Assembly: GCF_000734965.1 (NCBI RefSeq)
Contig: NZ_JMTB01000059.1
Coordinates: 1 to 64,000, forward strand
Length of the DNA stretch: 64,000 nucleotides
Direction: 5' to 3'
Source of the DNA: Trabulsiella guamensis ATCC 49490
GTDB lineage: Bacteria; Pseudomonadota; Gammaproteobacteria; Enterobacterales; Enterobacteriaceae
The translations under genes were made by a program, and so were the position numbers. Shown here in pieces: positions 1 through 8,617 of the stretch. The first letter of the stretch is position 1. The number at the start of each line of letters is the position of its first letter. The notes beneath the pieces are model-generated. The model did no database searches, was not told the DNA's origin, and saw only the letters and a program-made list of their open reading frames with translations.

Positions 1-117
1 ATCTCCGACGTGGCTGATCAGCAGTCGCACCTCAGCTTTGACGAATTCCTCGCCGTGGCCGCGAAGCAGTCTACCCTGATGGTAGAAACCCTGGTACAGA
101 AGCTGGCGCGTGGCTAA
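1..117 (+). CDS. mtn: 5'-methylthioadenosine/S-adenosylhomocysteine nucleosidase, C-terminal end (partial)
   Basis: The window opens inside a reading frame that is open from base 1 and ends at TAA 115-117. Its 38 residues ([10 protein letters not shown]... to KLARG) match the C-terminus of Mtn (Pfs), which hydrolyses methylthioadenosine and S-adenosylhomocysteine in methionine salvage and autoinducer-2 supply. The catalytic part lies outside the window. The stop overlaps the btuF start by 8 bp, as expected for the mtn-btuF-yadS operon of enterobacteria. Identification rests on this short tail plus the neighbours. Confidence 0.85.
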   Translation: MSDVADQQSHLSFDEFLAVAAKQSTLMVETLVQKLARG

Positions 118-922
118 CGCTGGCTTCAGGGCTGTCATCGCCCTGCTTCTGCTCACCCCGGCGTGGCTGTTTGCCGCGCCGCGGGTTGTTTCACTGTCTC
201 CATCCAATACCGAACTGGCTTTCGCCGCCGGGATCACGCCTGTCGGCGTAAGCGCATTTTCTGATTATCCGCCGCAAGCCGCCGCCATTGAACAGGTCGC
301 GAGCTGGCAGGGCATCAATTTTGAACGCATTGTGGCGCTCAAACCAGACCTGGTGCTGGCGTGGAAAGAGGGAAATGCTGAACGCCAGATCAACCAGTTG
401 AGCGCACTGGGCATCCACGTGCTGTGGATTGAAACCGATTCTGTCGCCAGCATCATTGACGCATTACAACAGCTGGCAGCGTGGAGCCCGCAGCCTGAAA
501 AAGCGACACAGGCCGCCCGTGCGTTACAGCAGGACTATGCGACGCTGAAATCCCGCTATGCCAGTGTCCATAAAACGCGTGTTTTTTTACAGTTCGGCGC
601 AAATCCCCTCTTTACCAGCGGAAAGCACTCTATTCAAAACGAGATCCTTGAACTGTGTGGTGGAGAAAACATTTTTGCCGCCAGCCGGGTTCCCTGGCCG
701 CAGGTCAGTCGTGAGCAGGTGCTGTCCCGCGATCCACAGGCCATTGTCTTCGGGGGAAAAGAGAGAGAAGTTCCGAAAATTGAAGCTTACTGGCATACCC
801 AGCTCAAAATTCCAGTTATTGCTCTTAATAGTGACTGGTTTGAACGCGCGAGCCCGCGTATTATCCTCGCCGCAAAACAACTCTGTTCTGCGCTTGCGCA
901 GGTGAATCAGGCAGGAAAATAA
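110..922 (+). CDS. btuF: periplasmic vitamin B12-binding protein BtuF
   Basis: BtuF (270 aa) binds cobalamin in the periplasm and delivers it to the BtuCD ABC importer. Residues 1-22 form a Sec signal peptide (hydrophobic [12 protein letters not shown], then AAPRVV). The rest is a class III substrate-binding protein whose N-lobe opens with [11 protein letters not shown]. The motifs [10 protein letters not shown] and [11 protein letters not shown] match E. coli BtuF closely. The start chosen is GTG at 110, inside the end of mtn; the 8-bp overlap implies translational coupling. btuC and btuD are not adjacent, as in E. coli. The family is certain; the exact start is slightly less so. Confidence 0.95.
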   Translation: MANAGFRAVIALLLLTPAWLFAAPRVVSLSPSNTELAFAAGITPVGVSAFSDYPPQAAAIEQVASWQGINFERIVALKPDLVLAWKEGNAERQINQLSALGIHVLWIETDSVASIIDALQQLAAWSPQPEKATQAARALQQDYATLKSRYASVHKTRVFLQFGANPLFTSGKHSIQNEILELCGGENIFAASRVPWPQVSREQVLSRDPQAIVFGGKEREVPKIEAYWHTQLKIPVIALNSDWFERASPRIILAAKQLCSALAQVNQAGK

Positions 923-924
923 CG

Positions 925-1548
925 ATGCTCGTGTATTGGCTGGATATTGTAGGTACAGCCGTTTTTGCTGTCTCCGGCGTTCTGCTCGCCGGAAAACTTC
1001 GCATGGATCCATTTGGCGTGCTAGTGCTCGGCGTCGTCACCGCTGTCGGCGGCGGCACCATTCGTGATATGGCGTTGGCCAATGGCCCGGTATTCTGGGT
1101 GAAAGATCCCACGGATCTGGTCGTCGCGATGGTCACCAGTATGCTGACGATTTTGCTGGTGCGTCAGCCACGCCGGTTGCCGAAATGGATTTTACCGGTG
1201 CTGGATGCCGTCGGGCTGGCGGTATTCGTCGGGATTGGTGTTAACAAGGCGTTTCTGGCCGACAGCGGCCCGTTAGTCGCCATCTGCATGGGCGTGGTCA
1301 CCGGTGTCGGCGGCGGGATCATCCGTGACGTGCTGGCGCGCGAAATCCCAATGATTTTACGCACCGAAATCTACGCCACTGCCTGTATTGTCGGCGGCAT
1401 CGTTCATGCGACAGCGCATTACACGTTCGCAATGTCACTTGAAAATTCGGCGATGCTGGGAATGTTAGTGACGCTGGTGATTCGCCTGGCGGCGATACGC
1501 TGGCATCTGAAACTGCCGACGTTTGCGCTGGATGAAAACGGACGGTAA
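925..1548 (+). CDS. yadS: TRIC-family (UPF0126) inner-membrane protein YadS
   Basis: This 207-residue very hydrophobic protein has about six to seven membrane segments. It is built from two internally repeated halves, each carrying a glycine-rich loop followed by Arg-Asp (GGGTIRD near residue 42, GGGIIRD near 129). That is the signature of the prokaryotic TRIC/UPF0126 family, whose studied members conduct monovalent cations or possibly glycine. The substrate in enterobacteria is not settled. It starts 2 bp after btuF and is the last gene of mtn-btuF-yadS. A GC-rich hairpin follows at 1560-1579. Confidence 0.9.
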   Translation: MLVYWLDIVGTAVFAVSGVLLAGKLRMDPFGVLVLGVVTAVGGGTIRDMALANGPVFWVKDPTDLVVAMVTSMLTILLVRQPRRLPKWILPVLDAVGLAVFVGIGVNKAFLADSGPLVAICMGVVTGVGGGIIRDVLAREIPMILRTEIYATACIVGGIVHATAHYTFAMSLENSAMLGMLVTLVIRLAAIRWHLKLPTFALDENGR

Positions 1549-1559
1549 TGCGGTGAGTC

Positions 1560-1579
1560 GGCCCGGTCAGTGCCGGGCC
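1560..1579. terminator. GC-rich hairpin between convergent yadS and erpA
   Basis: Seven-base arms GGCCCGG/CCGGGCC enclose a 6-base loop. It sits between the convergent ends of yadS and erpA. There is no clear U-tract on either side, so it may be a processing/stability hairpin and not a true intrinsic terminator. Confidence 0.45.
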
Positions 1580-1586
1580 AACGGCA

Positions 1587-1934
1587 TCAGATACTGAACG
1601 AGGAACCACACCCACAGGTGCTGGTGGCGTTCGGGTTGGAGACAATGAAGCGAGACCCTTCCAGGCCTTCTGTGTAATCCACAGAACCGCCGACCAGGTA
1701 TTGCAGACTCATTGGGTCCACAACCAGACCAACACCCTGCTTCTCAATGGTCATATCGCCTTCGTTGATTTGATCATCAAAGGTAAAACCGTACTGGAAC
1801 CCGCTGCAACCACCGCCAGTGATGTACACGCGGAGTTTCAGGTTCGGGTTATCTTCATCCGCGATCAGGCTTTTTACCTTTTTCGCTGCGGCATCAGTAA
1901 ACTGCAGCGGCAGTGCTGCTACGTCATCACTCAT
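1587..1934 (-). CDS. erpA: A-type iron-sulfur carrier ErpA
   Basis: ErpA (115 aa) accepts Fe-S clusters from the Isc/Suf scaffolds and passes them to apo-enzymes, including the essential isoprenoid enzymes IspG and IspH. The three cluster-ligand cysteines of A-type carriers are present: Cys43 in GGGCSGFQ and the C-terminal Cys-Gly-Cys (107/109) in STCGCGSSF. Length is the family norm. A good ribosome site (GGGAG) lies just before the ATG. A close match to an IscR type 1 operator lies 65-89 bp upstream and suggests control by Fe-S status. Confidence 0.97.
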   Translation of the reverse strand: MSDDVAALPLQFTDAAAKKVKSLIADEDNPNLKLRVYITGGGCSGFQYGFTFDDQINEGDMTIEKQGVGLVVDPMSLQYLVGGSVDYTEGLEGSRFIVSNPNATSTCGCGSSFSI

Positions 1935-1998
1935 TTCTTACTCCCGGTTATACTGCAGTCAGGTTAAATTATAACCTGAGCTTTTGAGCCATTATCTA

Positions 1999-2023
1999 AT
2001 ACCCGAGTATTTCGTTCAAGTAT
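1999..2023 (-). promoter_or_regulatory. IscR type 1 operator upstream of erpA
   Basis: The 25 bases at 1999-2023 agree with the published type 1 IscR consensus (ATASYYGACTRWWWYAGTCRRSTAT) at 22 of 25 positions by hand alignment. The dyad arms are ATACCCGAG and TCAAGTAT. The site overlaps the stop codon of clcA and lies in the erpA promoter region. In E. coli erpA is in the IscR regulon, so repression by [2Fe-2S]-IscR is the expected role. The match is seen; function is inferred. Confidence 0.75.
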
Positions 2024-3434
2024 TCTCCCCACTAACCTGCTGTGTATTGCGCTCTTGTTCTGCCTGCTGTTTTGCCAGTGTACGCGCGAGGATAGAGGAG
2101 TATAGCGGTTTACCGCCCAGAAATTGTGCCAGTAGTGTTGCGCCAAGACAGGTAATAATCATTGGCAAAATGAGCTGATAGTTGTCAGTCATTTCCAGAA
2201 CCAGCACAATCCCGGTGAGCGGCGCACGCAGCGATGCGGCCAGCAGTGCCCCCATTCCGGCAATCGCAAAGGTGCCTGCGTCCAGTTGATACGCCGGAAA
2301 ACTGACCGCCGCCGCCATGCCGAACGCGGTGCCGAACAGGGTTCCCAACGCCAGCATCGGCGCAAAAATTCCGCCCGGCGCGCCGGAAGAGAAACAGAGC
2401 AGCGTCGTCACCACGCGGGCAACAAAGATAAACAGCAGCACGCCGATGGTGTAATTGCCCGCCGCCGCAATGGGAATGAGGTAAAAACCGCCGCCAGCAG
2501 CAGCCGGTTGGATCAACCCCAGCACGCCGCACGACCCGCCAATGACGCCGCCGATCAACACCCACTTTTTGATCTCTCCGCCGTGCAGCTGCTGAAACAT
2601 ATCCTGCGTACGCAATACCAGCGCGTTAAACAACGGTCCAACGCAGCCGAAAATCATCCCTAAAATCAGGTACAGCCATAACGTATTCACCGGCGCGTTT
2701 GACAGATGGCCTACATCGATAATCGCCACTTCGCCGTTGAAGATACGGAATACGATGCTCGACATGATAACGCCAGTAAACACCGCTTTAATGGAGATGA
2801 GGTTATAGCGAAACTGCGGACGCATCTCTTCGATGATAAACAGGATCCCGGCCAGCGGCGCATTAAATGCTGCCGATAACCCCGCCGCGGCCCCGGTTGC
2901 CAGCAGCGTATGGCGAGCTTCAGGGCTGCGCATGCGAAACAGATCCAGTACCATGCGGCCAATGTTGCCGCCAATCTGCACCGTCGGCCCTTCACGGCCG
3001 AGCACCATGCCCGCGCCTAGTGTGCCCATCCCGCCGATGAATTTCACCGGCAACACTCGCCACCAGCGCACCGGACGCAGTTCTTCCAGCGCCCCTTCGA
3101 TTTCCGGGATCCCCGAACCACCAGCCTCCGGTGCAAAACGACGCACCAGAAAATAACCCACCATCGCCAGCAGCGCCGAGAGAATAAACGCCAGCGGCCA
3201 GAGCAGAAAACCGTGATCGGCCACCTGTGTCAGCGTTTCAATACGCCCGTTCTGTACCCAGGTGACGGCCTTTTCAAATGCGACGCCCGCCAGCCCGGTA
3301 ATCGTGCCCACCACGGCGGCCATCAACAAAATCGCCAGCGGCGTTTTGTCACGGTTAAGCAGGCGACGCATCACATGGCGGCGGCGTAAACGAAGAAGTT
3401 GCTGTGATTCAAAAGAAGACGTTTCTGCTTTCAT
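2016..3434 (-). CDS. clcA: H+/Cl- exchange transporter ClcA
   Basis: ClcA (472 aa) is the inner-membrane CLC antiporter that moves two Cl- per H+ and supports extreme acid resistance. All selectivity-filter motifs are present at E. coli numbering: GSGIPE (Ser107), GREGP (gating Glu148), the IIEEMRP segment carrying the internal proton glutamate near 203, and GIFAP. Tyr445 falls in the KPLYSS segment. The start is ATG at 3434 (MKAETSSF...). It is transcribed toward erpA with 81 bp between them, divergent from hemL. Confidence 0.97.
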   Translation of the reverse strand: MKAETSSFESQQLLRLRRRHVMRRLLNRDKTPLAILLMAAVVGTITGLAGVAFEKAVTWVQNGRIETLTQVADHGFLLWPLAFILSALLAMVGYFLVRRFAPEAGGSGIPEIEGALEELRPVRWWRVLPVKFIGGMGTLGAGMVLGREGPTVQIGGNIGRMVLDLFRMRSPEARHTLLATGAAAGLSAAFNAPLAGILFIIEEMRPQFRYNLISIKAVFTGVIMSSIVFRIFNGEVAIIDVGHLSNAPVNTLWLYLILGMIFGCVGPLFNALVLRTQDMFQQLHGGEIKKWVLIGGVIGGSCGVLGLIQPAAAGGGFYLIPIAAAGNYTIGVLLFIFVARVVTTLLCFSSGAPGGIFAPMLALGTLFGTAFGMAAAVSFPAYQLDAGTFAIAGMGALLAASLRAPLTGIVLVLEMTDNYQLILPMIITCLGATLLAQFLGGKPLYSSILARTLAKQQAEQERNTQQVSGENT

Positions 3435-3579
3435 GCCGTTATCATTAATTAGTCATACAAATTGCGCGGCGTATTGTACTCATCCTGCCGCCACCCTGTC
3501 GCCTGAAAATTCCCTGCTCTTGCTCGCGGAATACCTTAGAATAGTCCTCATTTCGCTTTCTACGAACCAGGAACAGGCT

Positions 3580-4860
3580 ATGAGCAAATCAGAAAACCTC
3601 TTCAGCGCCGCGCGCGAACTTATTCCCGGCGGTGTTAACTCACCGGTACGTGCCTTCACTGGCGTGGGCGGTACACCGCTGTTTATCGAACGTGCCGATG
3701 GCGCTTACCTGTATGACGTAGACGGCAAAGCGTATGTCGATTACGTTGGCTCGTGGGGGCCGATGGTGCTGGGGCATAACCATCCTGCCATTCGCAATGC
3801 GGTGATTGAAGCGGCGGAACGTGGTCTGAGCTTCGGTGCGCCCACCGAAATGGAAGTGAAAATGGCCGCGCTGGTCACCGAGCTGGTGCCGACGATGGAT
3901 ATGGTACGCATGGTGAACTCCGGCACCGAAGCGACCATGAGCGCGATCCGTCTGGCGCGCGGCTTTACCGGTCGCGACAAAATCATCAAATTCGAAGGCT
4001 GCTATCACGGCCACGCCGACTGCCTGCTGGTGAAAGCTGGTTCTGGCGCGCTGACCCTCGGCCAGCCGAACTCACCCGGCGTCCCGGCGGACTTCGCGAA
4101 ACATACCCTGACCTGCACGTATAACGATCTGCCATCAGTACGCGCCGCATTCGAACAGTATCCGCAGGATATCGCCTGTATCATCGTTGAGCCGGTGGCG
4201 GGCAACATGAACTGCATTCCGCCGCAGTCGGATTTCCTGCCAGGCCTGCGTGCGCTGTGCGACGAATTTGGCGCGCTGCTGATCATCGACGAAGTCATGA
4301 CGGGTTTCCGCGTAGCGCTGGCAGGCGCGCAGTCGTATTACGATGTGGTGCCGGATCTGACCTGCCTTGGCAAAATCATCGGCGGCGGCATGCCTGTTGG
4401 TGCGTTCGGCGGACGTCGTGACGTGATGGACGCGCTGGCGCCGACCGGCCCGGTCTATCAGGCGGGCACGCTGTCCGGTAACCCGATTGCCATGGCTGCC
4501 GGTTTTGCCTGTCTGACGGAAGTCTCACAGCCGGGCGTGCATTCCACACTGACCGCGCTGACCACACAACTGGCGAATGGCTTGCTGGCGGCGGCAAAAG
4601 AGGCGGGGATCCCACTGGTGGTGAACCACGTTGGCGGCATGTTCGGGATTTTCTTTACTGATGCAGAGACCGTAACCTGCTATCAGGATGTGGTGAAATG
4701 CGATGTGGAACGTTTTAAACGCTTCTTCCATCTGATGCTGGAGGAAGGCGTCTACCTGGCGCCATCAGCATTTGAAGCGGGCTTTATGTCTGTTGCCCAC
4801 AGCGAAGAAGATATCGATAACACGATCGACGCAGCCCGCAGAGTGTTTGCGCAGCTGTAA
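3580..4860 (+). CDS. hemL: glutamate-1-semialdehyde 2,1-aminomutase HemL
   Basis: HemL (426 aa) is the PLP-dependent enzyme that converts glutamate-1-semialdehyde to 5-aminolevulinate, the committed precursor of heme, siroheme and cobalamin. The fold-type I motifs are clear: the N-terminal [11 protein letters not shown], the cofactor aspartate in [10 protein letters not shown], and the Schiff-base lysine in [12 protein letters not shown] (around 265). An in-frame extension runs upstream to 3262. ATG 3580 is preferred because it gives the family length and is preceded by AGGAACAG. It is divergent from clcA. Confidence 0.97.
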   Translation: MSKSENLFSAARELIPGGVNSPVRAFTGVGGTPLFIERADGAYLYDVDGKAYVDYVGSWGPMVLGHNHPAIRNAVIEAAERGLSFGAPTEMEVKMAALVTELVPTMDMVRMVNSGTEATMSAIRLARGFTGRDKIIKFEGCYHGHADCLLVKAGSGALTLGQPNSPGVPADFAKHTLTCTYNDLPSVRAAFEQYPQDIACIIVEPVAGNMNCIPPQSDFLPGLRALCDEFGALLIIDEVMTGFRVALAGAQSYYDVVPDLTCLGKIIGGGMPVGAFGGRRDVMDALAPTGPVYQAGTLSGNPIAMAAGFACLTEVSQPGVHSTLTALTTQLANGLLAAAKEAGIPLVVNHVGGMFGIFFTDAETVTCYQDVVKCDVERFKRFFHLMLEEGVYLAPSAFEAGFMSVAHSEEDIDNTIDAARRVFAQL

Positions 4861-4866
4861 GTTTTG

Positions 4867-4899
4867 CAGGCCGGGTACGCATGAGCGCTTCCCGGCCTG
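4867..4899. repeat. REP-like inverted repeat between convergent hemL and fhuB
   Basis: Perfect 9-base arms CAGGCCGGG/CCCGGCCTG enclose a 15-base loop, in the gap between the convergent ends of hemL and fhuB. The GCCGG...CCGGC arms resemble enterobacterial REP/PU elements, which stabilise 3' ends and bind gyrase or IHF in arrays. Only a single degenerate copy is present here. Confidence 0.55.
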
Positions 4900-4902
4900 G
4901 AT

Positions 4903-6885
4903 TTATCGGCTCTGCTTCCTCAGCAGATAGATAAAGTACGGTGCACCGATAAACGTCGACAGCAGCCCCGCCGGGATCTGGTAAGGGAACAGCACCATCC
5001 GGCCACACCAGTCAGCAAATACCAGCAGTAATCCGCCAATGAGCGCCGACAGCACGATGTGCGGCATCGTCCGGCGGAACCCCATCATGCGCGCCATATG
5101 CGGTGCCATCAGACCAATAAAACTGAGTGGCCCGATGGTCATCGTGGCGGTGGCCGTCAGACATGCTGCCAGCAACAGTAATCCTATGCGTGACGGTGTC
5201 AGCGCCATCCCGACCGCGCGGGCCGTCTCGCCGCCCAGCGGTAAAATGGTCAGCCAACGACGGCAAAACGGCACCACCGCCAGCAGTACAATCATCATTA
5301 TCCCGGTGCGAACCACCTGCGGGTATGACGCGTTGTAGGTAGAACCGGAGATCCACGTCAGGATCTGTGCCATGCGCGGGTCGCCACTGGCCTGCAACAT
5401 CATCAGCAGCATGGTAAACGCTGTACTGAGCGCCATCCCCGCCAGCAACATACGGTGCGGTGAAAAACCGCCACGCCCGGCGGCGATCAGGATAACCATC
5501 AGCGTCGCTGCCGCACCGAGGCTACCGGCAGGCATCAGCCAGCCGAAGGCATCGCCCGGCACGAAAAATAACATCACCACCACACCAAACGCCGCGCCGG
5601 AGGAAATCCCCAGCACTTCCGGGCTGGCCATCGGGTTACCGGTCAGGCGCTGAATAATACAGCCGGCTACCGCCAGCATCATCCCGGCGATCAGCGCTGC
5701 CAGAATGCGCGGCGCTCGCCATTCCATCAGTTGATTCAGCAGTTCATTGCCCGCCCACTGCCAGCCCTGAGAATCGCGGCCAAACGAGAGTGAGACCAGC
5801 ATCACCAGCAGCAACACCGCCAGCCCTGCCAGTGACCAGGCCAGCACTCGCTGGCGCTCTGCGGCGACGCGATCCCCGGCATCCATCGCCGGGGCGCTGA
5901 TGCTGCGCAGTCGCGGCAACAGCCAGAGTAGCAGCGGTGCGCCAATCAGTGCGGTCACGGAACCGGTTGAGACTTCCATCCAGACGCGGGAAAGCCAGAG
6001 AATGATCTGATCGGACAGCCAGAGGATCAGCGCACCAATCAGCGGTGCCAGCATCAGGCGGGAAAGCAGGCGACGGGCGCCAAGCATTTTCGCCAGCAGC
6101 GGGGCAAACAGGCCGATAAAGCCAATGATCCCCACCGCATTCACCAGCAGCGCGCTGATGACAATCGCCAGCACCAGCGCGGCCAGACGCGCCAGTGACA
6201 ACGCCAGCCCGAGATTGCGCGCCACGCCGTCATCCAGCCCCATCAGCGTCAATGGACGCAATAGCAGCAGGGTCAGCATCACGCCGCCAAGCAGTTGCGG
6301 CCACAGTTGTTTCACCACGCTCCAGTCGGTTTGCGTCAGCGTCCCGGTGCCCCACAGGAACACGCTCTGCAACTGATCATGATGGAAAATCGCCAGCAGC
6401 TGATTGATTGCGCCACAGTACATGCTGACCACCAGACCGGCGAGGATCAGCGTCACCGGCGACAAGCGTTTGCCCCAGGAGACACCGAACACCAGCGCGC
6501 CGACAATACAGGCGCCCGCCAGCGCCGCGAACTGCGCCGTCAACGCGCCGGGTAAGGCCCACAGCGCAGTGACGGTAATCCCCAGTTGCGCGCCGGTCGC
6601 GACGCCGAGCGTCGTCGGTTCCGCCAGCGGGTTACGCAGCACCTGCTGGAACAGTATGCCCACTAAGCCCAGCCCGGCGCCCACCAGCAGTGAAACGACC
6701 ACCCGCGGCAGCAAACTGTAGTGGAACAACATCTGCGCGATGCTGTCGATATTCGGCTGCCAGAATGCCTCGCGCCACTGTGCGCGCGGCAACGCGATGT
6801 TAAAGTTCACCCAACTCAGTGCGGCGGCAGCAATAAACAGCACGAGTAACAGCGCTGCCGGGAACAGCATGATTCGCGATCTCAT
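4903..6885 (-). CDS. fhuB: ferric hydroxamate ABC transporter permease FhuB
   Basis: FhuB (660 aa) is the inner-membrane channel for ferrichrome and other Fe3+-hydroxamates. It is a tandem fusion of two BtuC/FecCD-type permease units of about 330 residues, with roughly ten membrane segments each. Both halves carry the FecCD signature: GIIGFIGLFAPLLAKML in the N-half and GPLSFIGLMAPHMARMM in the C-half. That segment contacts the ATPase FhuC. The ATG overlaps the fhuD stop by 4 bp (ATGA), giving translational coupling. It is the last gene of fhuACDB and ends facing hemL. Confidence 0.97.
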   Translation of the reverse strand: MRSRIMLFPAALLLVLFIAAAALSWVNFNIALPRAQWREAFWQPNIDSIAQMLFHYSLLPRVVVSLLVGAGLGLVGILFQQVLRNPLAEPTTLGVATGAQLGITVTALWALPGALTAQFAALAGACIVGALVFGVSWGKRLSPVTLILAGLVVSMYCGAINQLLAIFHHDQLQSVFLWGTGTLTQTDWSVVKQLWPQLLGGVMLTLLLLRPLTLMGLDDGVARNLGLALSLARLAALVLAIVISALLVNAVGIIGFIGLFAPLLAKMLGARRLLSRLMLAPLIGALILWLSDQIILWLSRVWMEVSTGSVTALIGAPLLLWLLPRLRSISAPAMDAGDRVAAERQRVLAWSLAGLAVLLLVMLVSLSFGRDSQGWQWAGNELLNQLMEWRAPRILAALIAGMMLAVAGCIIQRLTGNPMASPEVLGISSGAAFGVVVMLFFVPGDAFGWLMPAGSLGAAATLMVILIAAGRGGFSPHRMLLAGMALSTAFTMLLMMLQASGDPRMAQILTWISGSTYNASYPQVVRTGIMMIVLLAVVPFCRRWLTILPLGGETARAVGMALTPSRIGLLLLAACLTATATMTIGPLSFIGLMAPHMARMMGFRRTMPHIVLSALIGGLLLVFADWCGRMVLFPYQIPAGLLSTFIGAPYFIYLLRKQSR

Positions 6886-7772
6886 GCTTTCCCTCCCAGC
6901 GCGTTATCCAGCACACGGACAAAATTCATTGTCGACAGTGTGGCGCCGTAAAACCAGACGGCGGGCACGCGCCGGAAACGCTGCTGGCGGACAAACGGCA
7001 TCGCCTGCCACAATGGCGTCGCCATCAGTTTTTGCATTTCGGTTTCGTTGCCGTGGTCAAAGCACAGCACGTCCGCATCCTTAAATTCGCCAAGCCGGTC
7101 GATACCCACCACTTCGCTGCCCCAGAAGTTGGGTTTACCCTGCCAGGCATTGACAATACCGTATGCATCAAGAATGGGCTGGAACAGGCAGTTAGGACCA
7201 AAGGCGAGCATATGGCGGGCGTCGAGCAAAGTGAGCATCAGCAACGGGCGCTGGCCTCGCTGTGCAAAGCGTGGTTTGTACTGCGCGACAAACTGGTCGA
7301 AGTGGTCAAGATGCTGGCGGGCCGCCGTTTCCAGCCCGAGCAGTTGCGACATTTCCCCCAGCGATTTACGCGCCATCGCCAGGGGATTTTTGCCGTCGCT
7401 AAAATTAAAACCGCGGCCAGGGGCGATTTTTGCCAGCGTCTCCGGCGACGGGCCATAGCCTGCTGACCAGACCATATACGAGGGTTTCATTTCAGTCAGC
7501 AGTTCAAGATTGGGCTCAGTGCGTAATCCAATGTCAATCACCGAATCCGGCAGCGCTGGCTCGTTCACCCACAACTTGTAGTTGGGGATGTCAGCAACAC
7601 CATAAGGGGTAACGCCAAGCGCCAGCAGCAGCTCAACCGGCAGCCATTCCAGCGCCACGATGCGATGCGGATCGACTGTCGCCGCGCGGGCACTCTTCAT
7701 CTTCAGCAGCAGCGGCGACAGCGCTATGGCGGTCAGCAAACGTCGGCGGCTAATTAACATTGAACTGTTCAT
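6882..7772 (-). CDS. fhuD: periplasmic ferric hydroxamate-binding protein FhuD
   Basis: FhuD (296 aa) hands ferric hydroxamates from FhuA to FhuBC. It is a class III binding protein with two lobes joined by a long helix. The N-terminus (MNSSMLISRRRLLTAIAL...SARA) is a signal peptide with a consecutive arginine motif before the hydrophobic core, compatible with Tat export as reported for E. coli FhuD. A TTG lies one codon upstream at 7775, but ATG 7772 gives the E. coli length and overlaps the fhuC stop by one base. Conserved RIVALEWLPVELLLALGV opens the mature domain. Confidence 0.96.
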   Translation of the reverse strand: MNSSMLISRRRLLTAIALSPLLLKMKSARAATVDPHRIVALEWLPVELLLALGVTPYGVADIPNYKLWVNEPALPDSVIDIGLRTEPNLELLTEMKPSYMVWSAGYGPSPETLAKIAPGRGFNFSDGKNPLAMARKSLGEMSQLLGLETAARQHLDHFDQFVAQYKPRFAQRGQRPLLMLTLLDARHMLAFGPNCLFQPILDAYGIVNAWQGKPNFWGSEVVGIDRLGEFKDADVLCFDHGNETEMQKLMATPLWQAMPFVRQQRFRRVPAVWFYGATLSTMNFVRVLDNALGGKA

Positions 7773-8569
7773 CAATAGACAAAACTTACCGGTGCAGCGC
7801 CCGCCGGATGCGGCAGAATGCCCATCGGAATACCGTAGATCTGTTCCAGCGTTTCACCGCACATCAATGTTTCCGGCGTCCCCTGAGCAATCATTTCACC
7901 GCCACGCAGCGCCACCAGAAAATCGCAGTACCGCGCCGCCATATTGATGTCATGCAGCACGGCGATCACTGTCAGCCCGCGCTGCTGGCTCAGGCGATGC
8001 ACCAGCGCCAGTACATCCACCTGATGCGCGATATCCAGCGCGGACGTCGGTTCGTCGAGCAGCAGGCAACGGCTGTCCTGCGCCACCAGCATGGCGATCC
8101 ACGCCCGTTGACGTTCGCCGCCGGAAAGGCTGTCCACCAGACGGTGTGCCAGCGGTTTTAAGCCGACCAGACTTATCGCCTCTTCCACTTTTTCTCTGTC
8201 CGCCACGCCAAAGCGCCCTAACGCGCCATGCCACGGGTAACGACCAATCGCCACCAGTTCGCGCACCGTCATCCCCTCCGCCTGCGGCAGTTGTTGCGGC
8301 AGATAGGCAACCTTACGGGCGAACGACTTACTGTTCCAGCTCTCCAGCGGTTGACCGTCGAGCAGGATCTCCCCTTCCGTCGGCGGCTGATGGCGACCAA
8401 GCATTTTCAGCAGCGTTGATTTGCCCGAACCGTTATGACCGATCAGTCCGGTCACTTTACCCACCGGGAACGTCAAAGAGAGAGGATGCAGCAGCGTACG
8501 GCCAGGCACGCGGAAAGAGACGTTGCTAAGCGAAAAGGTGGTTTCGGAAAGAGAAGTTTTTTCCTGCAT
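7772..8569 (-). CDS. fhuC: ferric hydroxamate ABC transporter ATPase FhuC
   Basis: FhuC (265 aa) powers FhuB. Walker A GHNGSGKST (44-52), the Q-loop in AYLPQQLP, the signature LSGGERQR, Walker B CLLLDEPTSALD and the H-loop in VLHDINMA are all intact. The frame extends ten codons further to 8599, but ATG 8569 matches the E. coli start and length. It lies 48 bp after fhuA, and that gap holds an intrinsic-terminator-like hairpin. fhuC output may therefore be reduced relative to fhuA. Confidence 0.96.
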   Translation of the reverse strand: MQEKTSLSETTFSLSNVSFRVPGRTLLHPLSLTFPVGKVTGLIGHNGSGKSTLLKMLGRHQPPTEGEILLDGQPLESWNSKSFARKVAYLPQQLPQAEGMTVRELVAIGRYPWHGALGRFGVADREKVEEAISLVGLKPLAHRLVDSLSGGERQRAWIAMLVAQDSRCLLLDEPTSALDIAHQVDVLALVHRLSQQRGLTVIAVLHDINMAARYCDFLVALRGGEMIAQGTPETLMCGETLEQIYGIPMGILPHPAGAAPVSFVY

Positions 8570-8583
8570 AGCGACCAACGTGT

Positions 8584-8608
8584 GAAAAAGGCGCGGCAAA
8601 CCGCGCCT
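8584..8608 (-). terminator. intra-operonic terminator between fhuA and fhuC
   Basis: Read on the minus strand, an 8-bp GC-rich stem (AGGCGCGG, loop TTTG, CCGCGCCT) is followed at once by a short U-run. It lies immediately after the fhuA stop and before fhuC. This fits partial termination that gives more outer-membrane receptor than ABC transporter. Termination efficiency cannot be judged from sequence. Confidence 0.7.
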
Positions 8609-8617
8609 GAAAAGGAT

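Noticed and set aside
3262-3579. N-terminal extension of hemL by about 106 codons
   Set aside because: It would overlap the start of divergent clcA and produce sequence absent from all HemL proteins; ATG 3580 has a good ribosome site.
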